A DNA stretch of 64,000 nt from an uncultured Aquimarina sp. (lineage in GTDB: Bacteria > Bacteroidota > Bacteroidia > Flavobacteriales > Flavobacteriaceae): the NCBI GenBank assembly GCA_947498455.1, contig CANMKK010000011.1, forward strand, positions 62,001 through 126,000, in the 5' to 3' direction. The notes beneath the pieces are model-generated. The model was given only the letters and a program-made list of their open reading frames with translations. It was not told where the DNA came from and did not search any database. This document shows positions 35,862 through 43,217 of the stretch, piece after piece; position 1 is the first letter of the stretch, and the number at the start of each line of letters is the position of its first letter. The position numbers and the translations under genes were made by a program.

Positions 35862-37286
35862 TTGGATACTATAAAAGAAATCATATTAACTACAGAAGAG
35901 CAGCAAATCATTAATTCAGATTTGGCGCATAACTATAGTATCATACCAAAAGAAGACAAAGGAAGCTGTATATGCTTTTTTATAGATGAAACAATAGCAC
36001 AAGAAGCTGTTATTGACGAATTAGAACTCATTATCGGTAAGGCAGTAGAGTTACATCCTGTTTCATCAGAAATTATTGATAGAGCATTGGTTTCCTATTA
36101 TCGTAAGGGATCATCTAGTGAAAATAATAATCGAGAGGCCACTGAGAGTTTTAAAGCAGGAACACAAGATTTTTTGGAGGAATTGATTTTTGAGGCAAAA
36201 TCAATAGGAAGTAGTGATATACATTTTGAAGTATTTAAAGACGAAGCCAGAATCCGATATCGGATTGATGGAAAGCTCATCGAAAAATATAAAATAGAAA
36301 AAGATAATTACCTGGAATTGGTCAATAAAATCAAGATTAAATCCAATCTTGATATTACCGAAAAAAGATTGCCTCAGGATGGACGTATCAATTATGAAGA
36401 ATTTGATATCCGGGTTTCAATACTACCAACGCTGCATGGAGAAAAAATAGTAATGCGTATTCTAGGTAGAGATACCGCACACCTAAGTATGGATAAACTA
36501 GGGATGGAAGAAAAAGAAAAAAATCTCTATCTCGAAACATTAAAGGCATCCAAAGGAATTATCTTAATTAGTGGTCCCACAGGTTCAGGGAAGACTACCA
36601 CATTATATGCAAGTCTTAAGCTCCTAAATAAAGTGAACAGTAATATAGTAACTGTAGAAGACCCAATCGAGTACACCTTAAAAGGAATAAATCAAGTACA
36701 GCTTCGCGAAGATATAGGACTCACGTTTACCAGTGCATTAAAAACATTTTTGCGTCAGGATCCGGATATTATAATGTTAGGTGAGATAAGAGATGGAGCC
36801 ACTGCAGAAATGGCTATTAGAGCAAGTCTAACAGGACATTTAGTATTATCAACTATCCATACTAATTCTGCCTTAGGAACAATCTCCAGATTGATTGATA
36901 TGGGAGTACCGGCATTTCTCATTGCAGAAACATTAAAGATTTCAGTTGCACAACGATTAGTAAGAAAACTATGTGATTCTTGTAAAGAAGCATCGCAAAT
37001 GAAAAAAGGAGATTACAATAATGAAGCCTTTGATCTTATAGAAAAACATTGGTTAGCTAAGGGATGTGAGCAATGTCATTATACAGGATATAGAGGAAGA
37101 ACAGCGATCTATGAGATAATACCTATAGATACGATTTTAAAACAAGAGATAAAGAAAAATTCGGTAAACCTAGAAGAAGCAATCAATGATTATGCAACTT
37201 CGAGTTTATCAGGGAAAGCAATACGATTAGTAAAAAATGGAACAACCTCTATTGAGGAGGTATACTCAATCATAATAGAAGGATAA
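35862..37286 (+). CDS. Type II secretion / type IV pilus assembly ATPase (GspE/PilB family)
   Basis: A 474-residue ATPase starting at TTG. It shows IGSSDIHFEVFKDEARIRYRID in two halves (about residues 116-137), the Walker A GPTGSGKT (238-245), an Asp box VEDPIEYTLKGINQVQ, a Walker B-type DPDIIMLGEIRD (about 301-312), and the His box GHLVLSTIHTNSA. A zinc-binding tetracysteine module is present (C371/C374 and C402/C405). It powers pseudopilus extension. No PilT-like second ATPase gene is in the window. Confidence 0.97.
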   Translation: MDTIKEIILTTEEQQIINSDLAHNYSIIPKEDKGSCICFFIDETIAQEAVIDELELIIGKAVELHPVSSEIIDRALVSYYRKGSSSENNNREATESFKAGTQDFLEELIFEAKSIGSSDIHFEVFKDEARIRYRIDGKLIEKYKIEKDNYLELVNKIKIKSNLDITEKRLPQDGRINYEEFDIRVSILPTLHGEKIVMRILGRDTAHLSMDKLGMEEKEKNLYLETLKASKGIILISGPTGSGKTTTLYASLKLLNKVNSNIVTVEDPIEYTLKGINQVQLREDIGLTFTSALKTFLRQDPDIIMLGEIRDGATAEMAIRASLTGHLVLSTIHTNSALGTISRLIDMGVPAFLIAETLKISVAQRLVRKLCDSCKEASQMKKGDYNNEAFDLIEKHWLAKGCEQCHYTGYRGRTAIYEIIPIDTILKQEIKKNSVNLEEAINDYATSSLSGKAIRLVKNGTTSIEEVYSIIIEG

Positions 37287-37289
37287 GGG

Positions 37290-39212
37290 ATGATACAAAA
37301 AATATGGATAATAGGCTGTCTATTGGCAGTTCATTTCATAAGTGCTCAGGAAACGATTATTACAATCGAAGAAAAACTTAACGAAATAGCTAAAGTAAAA
37401 GAAGGATTAGAAGAGATTACACAATTAGATGTATCGGGTTTAACACTTTTTGAGGTTATTACCTCCTTAGCAGAAGAACATAAATTGAATGTAGATGTCG
37501 ATCAGGGATTAAACCAAATGGTAGTCAGTAACTTTTTTGATGTAACCGTAAAAGAGGTATTTCTTCATTTGATAAGAAAATATGATCTGCAAGTAGAATT
37601 TGCAAATAATATCATTGTATTTAAGAAAAGAGAGGTTATACAAGAATTACCAAAACCAAAACCAAAAAGAAAGCTAGATATTAATTACAATAAACAAAAC
37701 GACTTTCTATCTGTAAAATTAAAAAATGACTCATTACCATCTGTAGCGGCAAAGATTACAGAATTATCAGATAAAAATGTTGTTTTGGCCCCAGATGTAA
37801 AAAACATGAATGTTTCGGCTTATATCATAAATAGACCATTTGACCAGGTGATAAACATGATTGCAAAATCGAATCAATTAATTGCAGAGAAGGACGAAAA
37901 TGGATTTTATTTTTTATCAAAAGATGAAGTAGTAGATTCTAAAGCCGGAAATAATTCTAATAAAAATACAAGAAGAAGAAGGACATCATCCAAAGGAGCT
38001 CAGAATGTTTCAGGAGATTTGGATATTAAGTTGAATGATAATGGATATTTATCAATAAAAGCTTATGATGTTAGTGCCACAGAAATAATTACCAAAGCAG
38101 CCGAATTGTTGAAGCTTGGATATGCTTTATATGATAAACCAGATGAAGTTATTGCAACCATATTTGCCGATGAAATAGATTTTGATAGCCTGTTAAAACA
38201 TGTTTTTAGAGGTAAGAAATTTGCAGTAAAAAATATAGAAGACTTTTATCTTATAGGAAAAGAAACTACTGCAGGACTTAGAGCAACAGAGCTAATCCAA
38301 TTAGAAAATAGAACGATAGAATCTGTATTAGCAACCTTACCAAAATCATTAACACAGGATGTAGAAATTCAGGAATTTGTAGAACTAAACGGGATGTTAG
38401 TATCGGGATCACAACCTGTAATTATGGAACTAAAGCATGTGATTCGCAAACTAGATAAAGTAGTTCCTTTGGTACAGATAGAGGTGCTAGTTGTTCAGTA
38501 TCAAAAATCATATGATATCCAAACCGGAATTCAGGCAATTCTGGGTGATGGAACAGAAGAAGTAAATACGCAGGGGACACTTTTTCCGGGGACCGATGTA
38601 ACTGTAAACTCTAATTCTGTCAATCAATTGATTGATGCTTTTAATGGATTAGGGATCATAAACATCGGAAAAGTAACTAAAAACTTTTATGCTAATCTTA
38701 GTGCATTAGAAAATAACTCTATTGTCAATCTAAAATCAACCCCCAAGATAGCTACATTAAGCGGACATGAAGCGAGTGTTTCTATTGGGGAGACGAATTA
38801 CTATTTTGAGCAAACCAATCGATTAATAAACTCAGGAGTGAATGACAATATATTACAATCGGGACAATGGAAACCTACAGAAGCCAATCTTAGTGTCAAT
38901 ATAAAACCCTTTGTATCTCTGGATGAGCATGTAACATTAGAAATTTCTGTAGAAAAAAGTGCTTTTTTAGGGCGGGCAGGAGAGAATGCACCTCCCGGAA
39001 AGTCTACTCAGAAATTCGAATCGCTTATCCGTGTAAAAAATGATGAGATGATCTTATTAGGAGGATTGGATGAGTTAGAAAAAGAGAACTCAGGAAGTGG
39101 TACTCCTGTCTTGTCAAGAATTCCTATTATCAAATGGTTTTTTAGTAGCAGAAGAAAAGCAAAAGAAAAATCAAAATTGCATGTATTTATTAAGCCAAGT
39201 ATAGTTTATTAA
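37290..39212 (+). CDS. Secretin of type II secretion / type IV pilus family (GspD/PilQ-like)
   Basis: This 640-residue protein has a signal peptide (MIQKIWIIGCLLAVHFISAQ), an N0/STN-like domain (LDVSGLTLFEVITSLAEEHK, about residues 45-64) and further N-domains. The conserved secretin barrel is at about 390-640, recognisable from VPLVQIEVLVVQYQKSYDIQ, LKSTPKIATLSGHEASVSIG and the C-terminal TPVLSRIPIIKWFFSSRRK. It forms the gated outer-membrane channel. It has a Lys/Arg/Ser-rich linker (KNTRRRRTSSKG, about 230) between N-domains. Its stop overlaps the next start (TAATG). Confidence 0.94.
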   Translation: MIQKIWIIGCLLAVHFISAQETIITIEEKLNEIAKVKEGLEEITQLDVSGLTLFEVITSLAEEHKLNVDVDQGLNQMVVSNFFDVTVKEVFLHLIRKYDLQVEFANNIIVFKKREVIQELPKPKPKRKLDINYNKQNDFLSVKLKNDSLPSVAAKITELSDKNVVLAPDVKNMNVSAYIINRPFDQVINMIAKSNQLIAEKDENGFYFLSKDEVVDSKAGNNSNKNTRRRRTSSKGAQNVSGDLDIKLNDNGYLSIKAYDVSATEIITKAAELLKLGYALYDKPDEVIATIFADEIDFDSLLKHVFRGKKFAVKNIEDFYLIGKETTAGLRATELIQLENRTIESVLATLPKSLTQDVEIQEFVELNGMLVSGSQPVIMELKHVIRKLDKVVPLVQIEVLVVQYQKSYDIQTGIQAILGDGTEEVNTQGTLFPGTDVTVNSNSVNQLIDAFNGLGIINIGKVTKNFYANLSALENNSIVNLKSTPKIATLSGHEASVSIGETNYYFEQTNRLINSGVNDNILQSGQWKPTEANLSVNIKPFVSLDEHVTLEISVEKSAFLGRAGENAPPGKSTQKFESLIRVKNDEMILLGGLDELEKENSGSGTPVLSRIPIIKWFFSSRRKAKEKSKLHVFIKPSIVY

Positions 39213-40405
39213 TGATCAAAACATTTCTAAATAGAAACCTCCTTTTAGGAAGTAAAATTCAATCTGTTCAGATTCATTTAGAAGCTGATCAGAAAGAATA
39301 CCGCTTACTCGAAATTAAGAGGAGTAAAAATAATCTGGAAATAACAGATCGATATGTTACCAATGAGGTAGAAGGTGTAATAGATAGGCTTTCTGGTAAT
39401 AAACCTTTGTTAATATCTATCATCGGACAAGGTGTCTTATCTAAAAAAGTAGAAAATGAAGGAAATTATCAATCTAAAATATTGTTTAATGCAGACCCCG
39501 ATGATTTCTATTGGTATGAGTTTAGAGAGCAAGATGATGTGTATGTTTCAGTTGCGAGAAAAGAGTTAATAGATAAGGAAATTTCGATATTCGAAGAAGC
39601 TAAGATTTCAGTTTTTGATTTCTCTATAGGACCTTTTGGATTAACAGCAATTAAACCATTAGTAGAAAATACGATGCTATGTTCCAAAGATTCCAGACTA
39701 GAATTTCAAAATGATAATCTGATAACATTTTCAAAAAATAAGGAGAACCTTATCGAGGAGTATGCGATAGGAGATGAACAGATTTCTAGTGTAGAAATAC
39801 TTTGTTTTGCTAATGTCTTGCAATTCCTATTTCCTGGAGATGCTATAGATGCGGATACGCAAACATTAGCCGTTAACAGAGAGGAGTTTATGTATAAAAA
39901 AGCATTTAATGCATTAGGAGCTTGTACTTTAGGTTTTTTTCTACTCTCTTTATTGGTGAGTTATATGTTATTAGGACATTACCAAAAAGCACATCATAAA
40001 TTACAGGTAGAATTAGGACAACAAAATGTTGCCTATTCTAAGCTGGTATCTCTGGAAAAGGACAAAGAGAATAAGGAAGCAATATTAAAGCAATCCGGCC
40101 TTAGTGATAGTAATTTTCTAAGTTTTTATATAGCAGCAATTACCAAAGAAATACCGTCTGAAGTTAATTTACAATTATTAAATGTTTTTCCAACAACGTC
40201 GAAAATCAAACCGGAGCAAAAAATAGAATTTATTAATAACCAGATTCAGATAGAAGGAACCGTTACATCAAATACAGCATTTGCATCCTGGATAAAGAAA
40301 CTAAAAGCACAACCTTGGGTCAATAATGTAGAGATCATTGATTTTCAGAGAGAAAATAGAACGAATTCATTTGTAATTAAATTAATACTTAAATTCGATG
40401 TTTGA
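39212..40405 (+). CDS. GspL-like (PilM-PilN-type) inner-membrane assembly protein
   Basis: The 397-residue protein has a cytoplasmic N-terminal part of about 230 residues without catalytic motifs, one membrane helix (FNALGACTLGFFLLSLLVSY, about residues 230-249), and a periplasmic coiled coil and ferredoxin-like domain ending VNNVEIIDFQRENRTNSFVI. This is the architecture of GspL, which is equivalent to a fusion of PilM and PilN in type IV pili. Its job is to connect the ATPase to the periplasmic alignment ring. The order after the secretin and before a PilO-like gene supports this. The name rests on architecture and context rather than strong sequence motifs. Confidence 0.68.
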   Translation: MIKTFLNRNLLLGSKIQSVQIHLEADQKEYRLLEIKRSKNNLEITDRYVTNEVEGVIDRLSGNKPLLISIIGQGVLSKKVENEGNYQSKILFNADPDDFYWYEFREQDDVYVSVARKELIDKEISIFEEAKISVFDFSIGPFGLTAIKPLVENTMLCSKDSRLEFQNDNLITFSKNKENLIEEYAIGDEQISSVEILCFANVLQFLFPGDAIDADTQTLAVNREEFMYKKAFNALGACTLGFFLLSLLVSYMLLGHYQKAHHKLQVELGQQNVAYSKLVSLEKDKENKEAILKQSGLSDSNFLSFYIAAITKEIPSEVNLQLLNVFPTTSKIKPEQKIEFINNQIQIEGTVTSNTAFASWIKKLKAQPWVNNVEIIDFQRENRTNSFVIKLILKFDV

Positions 40406-40925
40406 GAATCTTTCATATAAGAAGAAATTTTTTGCATTATTGGGACTAATGGTGGTGCTGGGAATAACAGCATATAAACGATCCTTTAGTATGACTATTG
40501 ATGCAGCAACAGTACTAGAAGAATCAAAACAAAAGTTGGCCAAGGTGAATAACTCTCAGCAGCGGATTACGAACCTTGCTTCAGAAGTTGCATATTTGGA
40601 TAAACTCATTGGTAAAGAGGTAGCCAACCCAGATGTGGTACAACAAGAAATATTAAATACGTTTACAGAAATTAGTACTAAAACAGATTTAGTAAAACTC
40701 GAAGAAATACACAAAGCAAGTGATGAATACTTTAATATATATACCAATCGATTGGTATTAACCGGTAATTACGGAGATTTATTAAAAACTACCTATAACT
40801 ATGAGAAGGAGTTTGATTTTTCAAGAGTCGTGAGTTTACAATTTTATATAGAAAAAGAACCAAGAACAAGGAGAAAAAGATTGTTCGAACAAATTATATT
40901 TCAGAATTATGAGAAGATACGTTAG
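40398..40925 (+). CDS. PilO/GspM-like inner-membrane protein
   Basis: A 175-residue protein with one N-terminal membrane helix (KKFFALLGLMVVLGITAY, about residues 9-26), then a coiled-coil stretch (VLEESKQKLAKVNNSQQRIT) and a small ferredoxin-like periplasmic domain with LVLTGNYGDLLKTTYNYEKE (about 118-137), a phrase typical of PilO. It overlaps the GspL-like gene by 8 bases and the next gene by 17, indicating tight translational coupling. It would pair with the GspL-like protein in the alignment subcomplex. Confidence 0.65.
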   Translation: MFENLSYKKKFFALLGLMVVLGITAYKRSFSMTIDAATVLEESKQKLAKVNNSQQRITNLASEVAYLDKLIGKEVANPDVVQQEILNTFTEISTKTDLVKLEEIHKASDEYFNIYTNRLVLTGNYGDLLKTTYNYEKEFDFSRVVSLQFYIEKEPRTRRKRLFEQIIFQNYEKIR

Positions 40926-41871
40926 TTGTTTAATAATGGGATGTTTAGTAGCTTTTATAAGCTGTGATGACGTTATAGAAGATGATATTACTGATGATAC
41001 AATAACGATTGTAGCACCATTAGACGAAGCAGAAATTAAAGGAAATACGGTACAGTTCAGATGGAATGGCATAGAAGGAGCCGATGAGTATAGGTTACAA
41101 ATTAACAATCAGGAGACCAATGCAATTATTCTGGATTCTGTCGTAAATACCTCTATTTTTGACTATACAATGGATCCAGGATCGTATCAATGGAGAGTCC
41201 GAGGAGAAAATTTTGCCTATACCACAGCATATACTTTTGATACTCGATTTTCGGTTATAGAATCTAGTAATTTAGAAGGGCAAACGGTTAAATTAAATGA
41301 ACCTAGTAATAATTTGTATACCAATAAAACAGATATAACCTTTACTTGGGATGCGATAAGTACAGCAACATTCTATAAAATAAGAATATCTAAAATAGAA
41401 GGAAGTACAGAAACTATTATATATACTAATAATGATACAGAAATTAATGACACTTCTATTACCATTGGTAGTTCAGTAATTACAGAAGATGCAGAATATA
41501 AGTGGGAGATTCAGGCTGGTAACGAAACGACTACCACTGGCTATTTTCCCAGAACATTCTTTATAGACACGCAGAAACCTCCCCAACCTACATTAACAGA
41601 ACCCGCAACAGGAGATACAGCCGCTGTAGATGAAGAAGTAACCTTTAAGTGGTCATTTACAGATACCGGAATTATCCAATCTGGTATCACCAGCTCTATA
41701 CAGATTGCAACAGATCAAGAATTTAATGACGTAGTAAATAGTAAGGAAGGCGTATCGGAGTATACAGTTACATTTGCAGATGCCGGAACGTATTTTTGGA
41801 GAGTTAAAGGACAAGACGATGCAGGAAATAACGGAGATTATAGTGATCCATTTCAAATAGTTATCCAGTAG
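40909..41871 (+). CDS. Lipoprotein with Ig/FN3-like domains in the secretion operon
   Basis: The 320-residue product begins with a lipoprotein signal, MRRYVSCLIMGCLVAFISC, with the acceptor cysteine at residue 19. It continues as three similar beta-sandwich modules. Each has a tryptophan after an opening strand (VQFRWNGIEGADEYRLQIN, about residues 45-63; ITFTWDAISTATFYKIRISK; VTFKWSFTDTGIIQSGIT) and ends with a YxWRVRG or YFWRVKG phrase. This is the pattern of fibronectin type III-like repeats often seen in Bacteroidota lipoproteins. Its position between PilO-like and PilP-like genes suggests an outer-membrane partner, possibly a pilotin or surface component of the secretin. Confidence 0.72.
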   Translation: MRRYVSCLIMGCLVAFISCDDVIEDDITDDTITIVAPLDEAEIKGNTVQFRWNGIEGADEYRLQINNQETNAIILDSVVNTSIFDYTMDPGSYQWRVRGENFAYTTAYTFDTRFSVIESSNLEGQTVKLNEPSNNLYTNKTDITFTWDAISTATFYKIRISKIEGSTETIIYTNNDTEINDTSITIGSSVITEDAEYKWEIQAGNETTTTGYFPRTFFIDTQKPPQPTLTEPATGDTAAVDEEVTFKWSFTDTGIIQSGITSSIQIATDQEFNDVVNSKEGVSEYTVTFADAGTYFWRVKGQDDAGNNGDYSDPFQIVIQ

Positions 41872-42362
41872 TGCAAAAAAAGAAAGTAAATAAAATACTG
41901 ATCATTGCAGTGGCACTTATATGGGGAGTGGTATTGTATAAATTCGCAGCTCCATATTTTACCACAACAGATACTGTAATTACTGCGGATGTGTTGGTAA
42001 AGCCACCACAAACTTTTTTACGTAAAAAAGATACCTTTGGTTTGTCAATTCCCGAAAGAGATCCCTTCTTAGGAAAGGTGTTTAAAGAAAGGAAAAAGAA
42101 AGCAACTAATAATACGTCAAAACCTAAGAAAACATCAAAACGAACCACCGTTATACCACAAAATTGGCCTAAGGTACAATATCTAGGCTTTGTGAAGTCT
42201 CAAACAAGCACCTCTAGATTAGGACTGGTTAGAATCAATGGGGTGTTAAAAAGAGTTCGAAAAGGAGATAAGGTGAAAGATATTACTATAAAACAAGTAA
42301 AAGAAGACTTTATTTCGATACAATTTCTAAAAAACACCAAAGATTTTAAAAAAATAAATTAA
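41871..42362 (+). CDS. PilP/GspC-like inner-membrane connector protein
   Basis: This 163-residue protein, starting at GTG, has an N-terminal membrane helix (KILIIAVALIWGVVLYKF, about residues 8-25), a linker, then the family signature PERDPFLGKVF (about 61-71). A basic stretch (KKKATNNTSKPKKTSKRT) follows, and the small HR-type beta-domain is VQYLGFVKSQTSTSRLGLVR followed by VLKRVRKGDKVKDITI. GspC and PilP use this domain to link the inner-membrane ring to the secretin. It overlaps the preceding stop by one base and is the last clear machine gene of the operon. Confidence 0.75.
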   Translation: MQKKKVNKILIIAVALIWGVVLYKFAAPYFTTTDTVITADVLVKPPQTFLRKKDTFGLSIPERDPFLGKVFKERKKKATNNTSKPKKTSKRTTVIPQNWPKVQYLGFVKSQTSTSRLGLVRINGVLKRVRKGDKVKDITIKQVKEDFISIQFLKNTKDFKKIN

Positions 42363-42385
42363 ATTTTAAAATACTGAATATCATT

Positions 42386-42520
42386 GTGTTGTGTTTGGTT
42401 TTTACTTCTCAAATAATTTTTTTTAAAAAAACTTCAAAAAACAGGGTAACATATTACCTATATGTGACATTAATAGTAACGATTCTATTTTTGATACCGG
42501 TTTTGGTAAAAAGTAAATAG
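42386..42520 (+). CDS. Possible 44-residue two-helix membrane peptide
   Basis: An open frame starting at GTG 42386 (or upstream non-ATG codons) encodes two hydrophobic segments, VLCLVFTSQIIFF and VTYYLYVTLIVTILFLIPVL, separated by the basic loop KKTSKNR and ending VKSK. The layout fits a small hairpin membrane protein with the loop in the cytoplasm. Support is limited to this pattern and the position 23 bases after the PilP-like gene. No start signal is evident, so it may be chance. Confidence 0.28.
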   Translation: MLCLVFTSQIIFFKKTSKNRVTYYLYVTLIVTILFLIPVLVKSK

Positions 42521-42614
42521 GATGTAATACATAAAATTATTGTTTAAAAGGAGGAGATATGTGCATTTTATCGAATAGTTATGGTTTTAACATATTTATA
42601 TAATGTATTTAACA

Positions 42615-42622
42615 TAAATTTG
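42615..42622 (+). promoter_or_regulatory. -7 box (TAAATTTG) upstream of the Skp-like gene
   Basis: TAAATTTG matches TAnnTTTG and lies 20 bases before the TTG start at 42643. The -33 region has no TTTG, only T-rich sequence. It suggests that the genes from 42643 onward can be transcribed separately from the secretion operon. Confidence 0.42.
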
Positions 42623-42642
42623 CCCTCCCAAAATAAAAAGTT

Positions 42643-43155
42643 TTGAAAAAAAAGTATGCCATTCCATTGTTATATAGTGTAGTACTTTGCTTACTACTTG
42701 CTGTATCCTTATTATCGTACCAAGTTTTTAAACCAGTTAAATCCGAAATTGTATATATAGATAATATCAAATTATTTAACGGATTTAATATGTCAAAAGA
42801 TCTAGGTAAAATTAATAATGAAAAGATTACCAAACAAAAAAAGAAATTAGACAGCCTATATGCGATCTATTCTATTTTCAGAGAACAAAAAAATACAGAA
42901 AAGGCTCAGCAACTAGAAGTACAATTAAGAACCGAAGATCAGGAACTCAGAAAAATCAACGAATACTTCTCTAAAGAAGTCAGCCAACAAGTCTGGAATC
43001 GCTTGAATCAGTATATCAAAGAATACGGAGAAACTCATACACTAAAGATCATCCTTGGAACACAAGGAAACGGTAATGTGATGTATGCACAACAAGGAAT
43101 TGATATTACAACCTCAGTATTGGAATATGCCAATACGAAGTATGAAGGGAATTAA
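42643..43155 (+). CDS. Skp/OmpH-like periplasmic chaperone family protein
   Basis: This 170-residue protein, starting at TTG, has a single N-terminal hydrophobic segment (IPLLYSVVLCLLLAVSLLSY, about residues 7-26) and a long central coiled coil (KQKKKLDSLYAIYSIFREQK onward to about residue 120). It begins its mature part with IVYIDNIKLFNGF, where OmpH proteins have a VDxxkvf motif, and ends with LKIILGTQGNGNVMYAQQGI and DITTSVLEYANTKYEG, as in flavobacterial OmpH homologues. Skp-type chaperones hold unfolded outer-membrane or secreted proteins in the periplasm. Its place between the secretion machine and giant secreted proteins makes it a candidate dedicated chaperone. Confidence 0.7.
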   Translation: MKKKYAIPLLYSVVLCLLLAVSLLSYQVFKPVKSEIVYIDNIKLFNGFNMSKDLGKINNEKITKQKKKLDSLYAIYSIFREQKNTEKAQQLEVQLRTEDQELRKINEYFSKEVSQQVWNRLNQYIKEYGETHTLKIILGTQGNGNVMYAQQGIDITTSVLEYANTKYEGN

Positions 43156-43217
43156 AGAATAATATAATTACAAAACTCTAAAGGAAAACAATTAATAAAA
43201 TTTTTGAACTAGATAGT

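Noticed and set aside
30948..42362. Twitching type IV pilus
   Set aside because: Only one assembly ATPase is present and no PilT/PilU retraction ATPase was found in the window. A T2SS-like reading fits better, though genes elsewhere could change this.
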